Assembly: GCA_045628105.1 (NCBI GenBank)
Contig: JAZQOX010000025.1
Coordinates: forward strand, 1 to 31,278
Direction of reading: 5' to 3'
From: UMGS1781 sp045628105
Lineage (GTDB): Bacteria; Bacillota; Clostridia; TANB77; CAG-508
DNA length: 31,278 nt
Both the position numbers and the translations under genes were made by a program. The stretch's first letter is position 1; each line of letters opens with the position of its first letter. Positions 25,905 to 31,278 of the stretch are shown in pieces. The notes beneath the pieces were generated by a model. The model worked only from the letters and a program-made list of their open reading frames with translations, made no database searches and was not told the DNA's origin.

Positions 25905-26420
25905 TTAGCTTTCTTTCACTTCAAAAGCAAAATAATTTTTAAAAGGTTTTAATTTACATTTTCCTTTTACTTCATTAGTTTTTTCATCAAAATATAATGT
26001 TGGTTTAATTTCTTCTGCTGTTTCAGGATCTATAATTGTGATAGGTCTTCTTAAGTTAGGTGTATATTCAACATCTTTATATTCGAATTCTTTTTCTTCA
26101 TATAAGGTTTTAAAATTAATTGGTAACCTCTTTTTTATTATGCTAACCTTATCTTGTTCTAGTAATCCAACATTAACTAGAACTTTTTATTTACTAAAAT
26201 ATAATAGTATTAGAGAATTACCATTTTTATTTATTTCATCAATATAAAATGTTTTTCTTGTTTTTTCTCCAACGTATTCAGATGTATAGTCTAATCTTGA
26301 AATTGTAAACTTTAATCCCGTCTGCGCAATTTCTTTTTCTGTTTCATCTAGTCTATATACAACAGTGTTTACGTCTTGGGGATCTATTATGCTAAAATGC
26401 TTCCCTTCTAAATTTTCCAT
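25905..26420 (-). pseudogene. Gene of unknown function interrupted by an in-frame TAA
   Basis: The frame starts at ATG 26420 (AGAGAGGTG upstream) and runs 77 codons to TAA 26189-26187, then stays open in the same frame for 93 more codons to TAA 25907-25905. The second part has no ATG, TTG or early GTG in frame and no ribosome site, but has normal codon use and protein-like composition (TIIDPETAEEIKPTLYF), so it is best read as the rest of one 171-residue protein cut by a point mutation. Both halves contain an IIDP motif followed by an acidic stretch, hinting at a repeated unit. It is the first gene of the conjugative-remnant operon. Function unknown. Confidence 0.7.
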
Positions 26421-26478
26421 TAATTAGCACCTCTCTTATTTTTCTTTATGCTATTTTCTTATGTAAAAATACACTTTT

Positions 26479-26507
26479 ATTATACACTAAATGCCTTTAT
26501 TTGTCAA
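26479..26507 (-). promoter_or_regulatory. Consensus promoter of the conjugative-remnant operon
   Basis: On the minus strand a perfect TTGACA (26507-26502), 17-bp spacer, perfect TATAAT (26484-26479). It is the strongest match to consensus in the window and drives a gene set that carries two inactivating lesions. Confidence 0.82.
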
Positions 26508-26561
26508 CATTTCTGGTGACTTATGGGCACTCTTTTTGCGTTTTTTTTTACCTATAATCTA

Positions 26562-26590
26562 TTGATTATTTTGTTTAAAAATGATACAAT
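26562..26590 (+). promoter_or_regulatory. Promoter of the ABC exporter operon
   Basis: TTGATT (26562-26567), 17-bp spacer, TACAAT (26585-26590). Transcription should begin near 26597, about 64 nt before the ATG, and upstream of a hairpin with a T tail. Confidence 0.65.
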
Positions 26591-26610
26591 ACATAATACA
26601 TTATTTTACA

Positions 26611-26640
26611 AAAGATAGCATTTTTAGCTATCTTTTTATT
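26611..26640 (+). promoter_or_regulatory. Terminator-like hairpin in the leader of the ABC exporter operon
   Basis: Stem AAAGATAGC (26611-26619) with GCTATCTTT (26627-26635), 7-nt loop, followed by TTATTTTTTATTT. It lies between the promoter and the AAGGAG ribosome site (26650-26655). No plus-strand gene ends nearby, so it is not the terminator of another gene. It could attenuate the exporter genes; no leader ORF or clear anti-terminator was found. Confidence 0.6.
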
Positions 26641-26660
26641 TTTTATTTAAGGAGAAAATT

Positions 26661-27362
26661 ATGAGTTTTATTGAAGTAAAAGGATTAACCAAAAAGTACG
26701 TTTCTAGCGATATTGAAGTACTTGCTGTTGATGATATATCATTTGAAATTAATCAAGGAGAAATAGTTGTTATTGTAGGAGAAAGCGGTGCTGGAAAAAC
26801 AACTCTTCTTAATTTACTTGGAGGAATGGACAATTTGACATTTGGTAATATTTTAGTTGATGGAAAAGATATATCTCACTATAATGAATCTCAGCTTACG
26901 GAATACAGACGTAATGATATTGGCTTTGTTTTTCAGTTCTACAATCTTATTCAAAATTTAAATGCTCTTGAAAACGTTGAACTTGCAACTCAAATTTGTA
27001 CAAATCCTTTAAATCCTGAAACAGTGTTAAATCAAGTTGGACTTTCACATAGAATAGCAAATTTCCCATCTCAACTATCAGGTGGTGAACAACAACGTGT
27101 AGCAATAGCTCGTGCTATAGCAAAAAATCCAAAGCTATTACTCTGTGATGAACCAACAGGGGCCTTAGATTATAAAACAGGAAAAGATGTTTTAAAACTT
27201 CTTCAAGATACTGCAAGAAAGAATAAAATGACAGTAATTATAATTACACATAATCAAGCGATTACCCCAATGGCAGACAGAATAATAAAAATGAAAAGTG
27301 GTAAGATTGAGGAAAATATGGTTAATAAAAATCCAAAATTAATTGAAGAGGTTGAGTGGTAA
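26661..27362 (+). CDS. ABC exporter ATP-binding protein (MacB/LolD type)
   Basis: ATPase of a type VII (MacB-like) transporter, 233 residues. Walker A GESGAGKTT at 40-48, Q-loop FVFQFYNL at 89-96, signature LSGGEQQR at 139-146, Walker B LLLCDEPT ending at 166 and the switch His in ITHN. These are the usual features of the MacB/LolD/FtsE class, which drives extrusion or mechanical work at the outer membrane face rather than membrane transport as such. AAGGAG precedes ATG 26661. The permease begins 1 bp after its stop, so the pair is translationally coupled. Confidence 0.95.
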   Translation: MSFIEVKGLTKKYVSSDIEVLAVDDISFEINQGEIVVIVGESGAGKTTLLNLLGGMDNLTFGNILVDGKDISHYNESQLTEYRRNDIGFVFQFYNLIQNLNALENVELATQICTNPLNPETVLNQVGLSHRIANFPSQLSGGEQQRVAIARAIAKNPKLLLCDEPTGALDYKTGKDVLKLLQDTARKNKMTVIIITHNQAITPMADRIIKMKSGKIEENMVNKNPKLIEEVEW

Positions 27363-27363
27363 A

Positions 27364-30300
27364 ATGAAAAAAGCATATTGGCAAGATAGTAAAAAAATGT
27401 TTAAAAATAATCTCTTTAGGTTTATTTCAATTGTTGTTATTATTATGTTAGGATCCATGTTTTTTATTGGAATGAACTCCGTTGCGCCTGTTATAAAGCA
27501 AACTGCCGAAGACTTTATGCAAGATAAAAACGTATACGATATATCTTTTACATCAGTTTTTGGATACTCTGAAGAAGATTTAAAACTTTTTAAAGAAAAT
27601 GAACATGTAAAAGAAGTTTGCGGAGTTTATTCTTTTGATGCATTAACAAAATTTGATGACACCGAAATATCTTCTAGGTTATGCTCTTTAATGGATAAAA
27701 CGGATATGAATCAAAGCGAAATAATAGAAGGTAGAAATATTTCTTCTGACAACGAGTGTCTAATAAGTACAAGACTTCAATATATGTATAATTATAATAT
27801 TGGTGACAAAATACGTTTTTATTTAAACGACGGAACAGATTTAAACGAATTACTAGATTATACTGAATTTACAATTGTAGGAGTTGTTAGAAATCCTATT
27901 TATTTATCAAAGCTTTACGGCAATACTTCTTTATTAACCGGAGAATTAAACTCATATGTTTTTATAAAAGAAAATGTTTTTAATTTAAATAACTATTCTC
28001 TATTATTTTTAAAAACAGATGTTGATAATTCAATACCAAAGTTTTCAGATGAATATGAAGAAAAAATTTCAAATGTTTTACTAGATTTAGAAAAAATAGA
28101 TGCTACTATTTTAAGCAAAAAATATACTGAATTCTATGATAGTTCTATGGTAAATATTGGTAATTATTATCAACAAATTAAAAATGCAAAAAATTACTTT
28201 ATTGAACAGTTTAATAATATTTATGATGCTCAGATGCAAGTAAATTCAGCTATATCAAACTTTGCATACTCAGTTGCATCTTCATATAACTATCCAGCTT
28301 TATATGAAATTGTATCTGAAAAGAATAAAACTCTTAATGACTTATATTATTTAGCTCAAGATTTAACATTGAAAAAAAATGATTTAGAAAACAGTTGTGA
28401 TGATATATTATTTGAACTTAAATCATTTGAAAAAGAACTTGATGCACTGGATAATTCAATTAGTAAAAAGTTATATGCTATTTATACTCTTAAGGATAAT
28501 GATGCTGAATTCATAAATTTATCTAAGGAATTATCAAAAGTTTCATTTAACTATAATTTAAAATTAAATGATTTTTCTGTACTTAACGATTCCTATGTTT
28601 TTAAAAAGTCTGAGCTTGATGAAACACAAAAAAAATTAGAAGAAATTGAAAAAGAAATTGAATCTTTACAATCTGAAATGCAGTCAACTTTTAATTCTTT
28701 AAATGACTTGGCTAGTGGAACAAATAATAGAAAGTTAATTGCAACAGCTCAAAAAATTGAAGCATCTCAATCTGAAATTGATACAGCAAGCACAGAATTA
28801 AATAATTTAATTGAAGAAGTTGATTTAAATGATAAGTATAATCAATTAAATGGATTGAAAAATTCACTAATAAACTTTAATCCATCAATTGATAATACAC
28901 CTTTATATAAAAATAGAGGATTTACTTCTCTAAAAAATGATCTAGATAAAATAGCAATAATGGGAAAGATTTTTCCTGTAATGTTCTTTGTGGTTGCTGC
29001 TTTGGTTACAATAACAACAACAACCCGAATGATTGAAGAGGACAGAAAAAATCTTGGTACTTTAAAAGCATTAGGTTACAAGAGAAAAACTATTATTTTT
29101 AAATATATTATATATTCTCTTGCTACCTCATTGTTAGGTACAATACTTGGAACACTCCTTGGAAGCTTGGTTATAGTTAATATTTTATATACATCCTATG
29201 GTAGCTTGTATGATTTACCTCCTGCTAATTTATCAATTAACATTCTATTAACTATAATTGCATTAATAATTTCATTAATTGCCACCGTATTTATCACATT
29301 AATTATTACTTCAAAAGTTTTAAAAGAAAATACTGCTCAATTAATGAGACCGAAAGCAGTAAAAGAAGGTAAAAATATTTTTCTAGAAAAAATACCATTT
29401 TTATGGAAGAATTTAAGCTTTTTAAGTAAAATTTCATTTAGAAATATTTTTAGATATAAACGTAGATTGTTTATGACAGTAATTGGAATTGCTGGATGTA
29501 CTGCCTTAATATATGCCGGTTTAAGTCTGCAAAGTTCAATTAATACAATTGCCTCAAGACAATTTTCTAAAGTAAGAAAATTATCAATGGAAATATATCT
29601 TAAACAAAATGCATCTCTTGATGATATTAATTCTATTCTTGTTTTTGTAAATGAAAAAACATATATTAAAAGTTCTTTACCTGTAAATCAAAATTCATTT
29701 ACAGTTGAAGCAAACGATAAAACAAAAAACGTTTTTTTTACAGCTGCTGATGGAGAAAAATTAAGTGAGTATCTTTCTTTTAATAAAAGAAAAACAAATG
29801 AATTTACTAAACTTGATGATTCTGGTGTTATAATAACAGAAAAACTTTCTCAAATATTAAATGTCTCTGTAGGAGATACCATAAAATTAAATGACGATTC
29901 AAATTCTTTAAATGTAAAAATATTAGGAATTTCCGAAAATTATTTATATAATTATGTGTATTTTACTCCAGCAACTTATGAGAAACTATACGGAAAAGAA
30001 ATATCATATAATGTAATATTTACTGATTTTACAAAAGTTTTAGATAATACCGAAGAAATTGCTTTATCGAATGAATTGAAAGAAAATGATAAAATTGCAA
30101 GTACAATTTTTGAAAACGTTTTAGAAGATGATTTTATTACAAGTTTAGGAAGCTTAACAACTATTGTGTTATTGTTTATTGGATGTGCAAGCTTACTTTC
30201 ATTTACAGTATTAATTAATTTAAATAATATAAATATTGAAGAAAGAAAACGTGAATTAGCTACAATCAAATTACTAGGCTTTAGAAAAAAAGAATTAGAA

Positions 30301-30555
30301 AGTTATGTATTTAAGGAAAATATAATTCTTACTTTTATAGGTATACTTTTTGGTTTGATTTTAGGTATTTGCATATTTGGTTCAATTATTCAAAGTGCTG
30401 AAGTTGAAACAATATTCTTACCTAAAGATATAAATATTTTAAATTTATTTATTTCATCAATAATTACCCTTGGTTTTACTATTATTACAAATTTATTTAT
30501 GAAGAAAAAGCTTAAAAGTATTAATATGATTGACTCTTTAAAAAGTGTTGAATAA
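27364..30555 (+). CDS. FtsX/MacB-family ABC permease with long extracellular coiled coil
   Basis: Large permease of 1,063 residues. Order: TM1 (about 20-42), a MacB-like extracellular domain, a long coiled coil outside the membrane (about 315-485, rich in Leu, Glu, Lys and Asn), a first FtsX block with three helices (about 530-660), TM5 (about 698-718), a second extracellular domain, and a second FtsX block (about 925-1055). The two ERK/EEDRK-L-T-KALG-type coupling motifs (NLGTLKALGY and ELATIKLLGF) are both present. The start is ATG 27364; a reading from TTG 27343 would overlap the ATPase. Duplicated FtsX with an inserted coiled coil is known in Firmicute exporters; whether it expels peptides or activates a cell-wall hydrolase cannot be told. 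Confidence 0.9.
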   Translation: MKKAYWQDSKKMFKNNLFRFISIVVIIMLGSMFFIGMNSVAPVIKQTAEDFMQDKNVYDISFTSVFGYSEEDLKLFKENEHVKEVCGVYSFDALTKFDDTEISSRLCSLMDKTDMNQSEIIEGRNISSDNECLISTRLQYMYNYNIGDKIRFYLNDGTDLNELLDYTEFTIVGVVRNPIYLSKLYGNTSLLTGELNSYVFIKENVFNLNNYSLLFLKTDVDNSIPKFSDEYEEKISNVLLDLEKIDATILSKKYTEFYDSSMVNIGNYYQQIKNAKNYFIEQFNNIYDAQMQVNSAISNFAYSVASSYNYPALYEIVSEKNKTLNDLYYLAQDLTLKKNDLENSCDDILFELKSFEKELDALDNSISKKLYAIYTLKDNDAEFINLSKELSKVSFNYNLKLNDFSVLNDSYVFKKSELDETQKKLEEIEKEIESLQSEMQSTFNSLNDLASGTNNRKLIATAQKIEASQSEIDTASTELNNLIEEVDLNDKYNQLNGLKNSLINFNPSIDNTPLYKNRGFTSLKNDLDKIAIMGKIFPVMFFVVAALVTITTTTRMIEEDRKNLGTLKALGYKRKTIIFKYIIYSLATSLLGTILGTLLGSLVIVNILYTSYGSLYDLPPANLSINILLTIIALIISLIATVFITLIITSKVLKENTAQLMRPKAVKEGKNIFLEKIPFLWKNLSFLSKISFRNIFRYKRRLFMTVIGIAGCTALIYAGLSLQSSINTIASRQFSKVRKLSMEIYLKQNASLDDINSILVFVNEKTYIKSSLPVNQNSFTVEANDKTKNVFFTAADGEKLSEYLSFNKRKTNEFTKLDDSGVIITEKLSQILNVSVGDTIKLNDDSNSLNVKILGISENYLYNYVYFTPATYEKLYGKEISYNVIFTDFTKVLDNTEEIALSNELKENDKIASTIFENVLEDDFITSLGSLTTIVLLFIGCASLLSFTVLINLNNINIEERKRELATIKLLGFRKKELESYVFKENIILTFIGILFGLILGICIFGSIIQSAEVETIFLPKDINILNLFISSIITLGFTIITNLFMKKKLKSINMIDSLKSVE

Positions 30556-30557
30556 CG

Positions 30558-30590
30558 AAGAAAAGTGCTATTATTTAGCACTTTTCTTTT
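30558..30590. terminator. Bidirectional terminator after the ABC permease
   Basis: A 13-bp perfect stem (30558-30570 with 30576-30588) and 5-nt loop between two convergent genes, T-rich on the plus side and A-rich on the other. Confidence 0.88.
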
Positions 30591-31278
30591 AAATTAATGT
30601 AATTATATTCAATACCATTTTTTTCCAAAATATTTTTTTCTCTATTTGAACATGTAAAAATAATAATTTGATTTTCTGACATTTCTGAGTTCAAAAATTT
30701 CAATACATTTTCTAATCTTTTTTCATCGTAGTATGCAAAACATTCATCCAAAATAATAGGCATATTTTCTCTTGATATTTCTCTCATTGCTGATAATCTT
30801 AATGATAAATAAAGTTGATCAATTGTACCAATACTTAGTTTATTTGAATTAACATATTCTCCATTTGGTAATTCAACAATTAACCCTTCTCCATCAATGA
30901 ATTTTGTATTTTTATATTTACCATCTGAAATTTTTTCAACTGTACTAGATAGTTCCCTAGTAAATTTTGGAGTAATCTCGCTTTTCATTTTATTATAAGC
31001 ATTTTCCATAGCAATTTTAACAATATTAATCGTTTTTTCAATTTCTGCAAGTTCTTGTTTTTCTTCTTGTAATCCCTTTAATTGTTCTTCGTATTTTACT
31101 TTTTCCTCTATTTTTTTTGAATAATTATCTGTTTCAAATTCAATTGTATGTAATTCAAGTTTTGATGCTTGTACTTCTTTTTCTAGATTCTCTAAAATTA
31201 AATTTAATTCATTTTCATTTTCTTCTAATAAATATGCAATTTCATCTTCTTCAATTTGATTTTTAAAATTATTTTTTA
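30575..31278 (-). CDS. YhaN/SbcC-like coiled-coil ATPase, C-terminal part (5' end cut by window edge)
   Basis: C-terminal end of an SMC-like ATPase that acts on DNA ends or DNA structure. The frame is open from the window edge; residues up to about 90 are coiled coil (LEENENELNLILENLEKEV and on), then the ATPase C lobe with the signature-like LSIGTIDQLYLSLRLS and Walker B MPIILDECFAYYD. The GT-DQLYL-LRL form is typical of the YhaN group in Firmicutes rather than of SbcC itself. An internal ATG at 31009 is not a start since the frame continues upstream without RBS. The Walker A part lies outside the window. Confidence 0.85.
   Translation of the reverse strand, partial: KNNFKNQIEEDEIAYLLEENENELNLILENLEKEVQASKLELHTIEFETDNYSKKIEEKVKYEEQLKGLQEEKQELAEIEKTINIVKIAMENAYNKMKSEITPKFTRELSSTVEKISDGKYKNTKFIDGEGLIVELPNGEYVNSNKLSIGTIDQLYLSLRLSAMREISRENMPIILDECFAYYDEKRLENVLKFLNSEMSENQIIIFTCSNREKNILEKNGIEYNYINLKEKC

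Noticed and set aside
1..31278. CRISPR arrays, tRNA or rRNA genes, insertion sequences
   Set aside because: No regularly spaced repeats, no tRNA-like cloverleaf with CCA-end pattern, and no transposase or terminal inverted repeats were found on reading both strands; weak or partial ones could be missed without computation.

Overview
The window is very AT-rich, with Shine-Dalgarno sites of the AGGAGG type, sigma-A-like promoters spaced 17 bp, and long perfect intrinsic terminators. Gene content (VanW family protein, FolT/ECF folate uptake, DltA/DltC-like pair, YhaN-like ATPase, VirD4 coupling protein of the Gram-positive type) points to a low-GC Firmicute, most likely an uncultured gut Clostridia lineage. 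That placement is inference from style and content; no rRNA or tRNA gene is present to confirm it.

Layout. 1-2592 (-): a type IIA (Ca2+-like) P-type ATPase cut by the window edge. 2778-5189 (+): leuS. 5218-7753 (-): a three-gene operon, VanW-DltA-DltC, with no DltB or DltD. 7884-8945 (-): prfA. 9434-12646 (-): folT-folC-ecfA-ecfT, a self-contained folate uptake and retention operon. 12750-13669 (+): an M14 zinc carboxypeptidase broken by two +1 frameshifts. 13704-15506 (-): three genes of unknown function. 15609-16733 (-): a membrane-anchored HtrA protease. 16860-23040 (+): a two-gene operon encoding a C-A-T-R nonribosomal peptide synthetase and a 7TM sensor histidine kinase. 23053-23625 (-): a HAD nucleotidase. 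23678-26420 (-): the remnant of a conjugative element (VirD4 with a frameshift in Walker A, a small gene, and a gene with an in-frame stop). 26661-30555 (+): a MacB/FtsX-type ABC exporter behind a hairpin-containing leader. 30575-31278 (-): a YhaN/SbcC-like ATPase cut by the window edge.

How genes may work together. The NRPS ends in a thioester reductase domain, so it should release an aldehyde or a cyclised derivative, and its only operon partner is a multi-pass sensor kinase with no response regulator nearby; a signal-plus-receptor pair is the most attractive reading. Its first domain is a condensation domain with no donor module, and a free-standing adenylation enzyme plus carrier protein lies about 10 kb away, which could be the donor or could be unrelated.

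The strangest pattern is in codon use. About 9,900 codons were scanned by eye and only six in-frame CGG codons were found. Three sit exactly at the three +1 frame breaks of the window (12867, 13120, 25190 on the minus strand), and in each case ignoring the C of CGG restores the expected protein. The other three are one each in three small, compositionally distinct, stand-alone genes (9049-9366, 13704-14168, 15267-15506). This may be coincidence in decaying genes, sequencing error, or +1 recoding at a near-abandoned codon; the tests are given in the findings.
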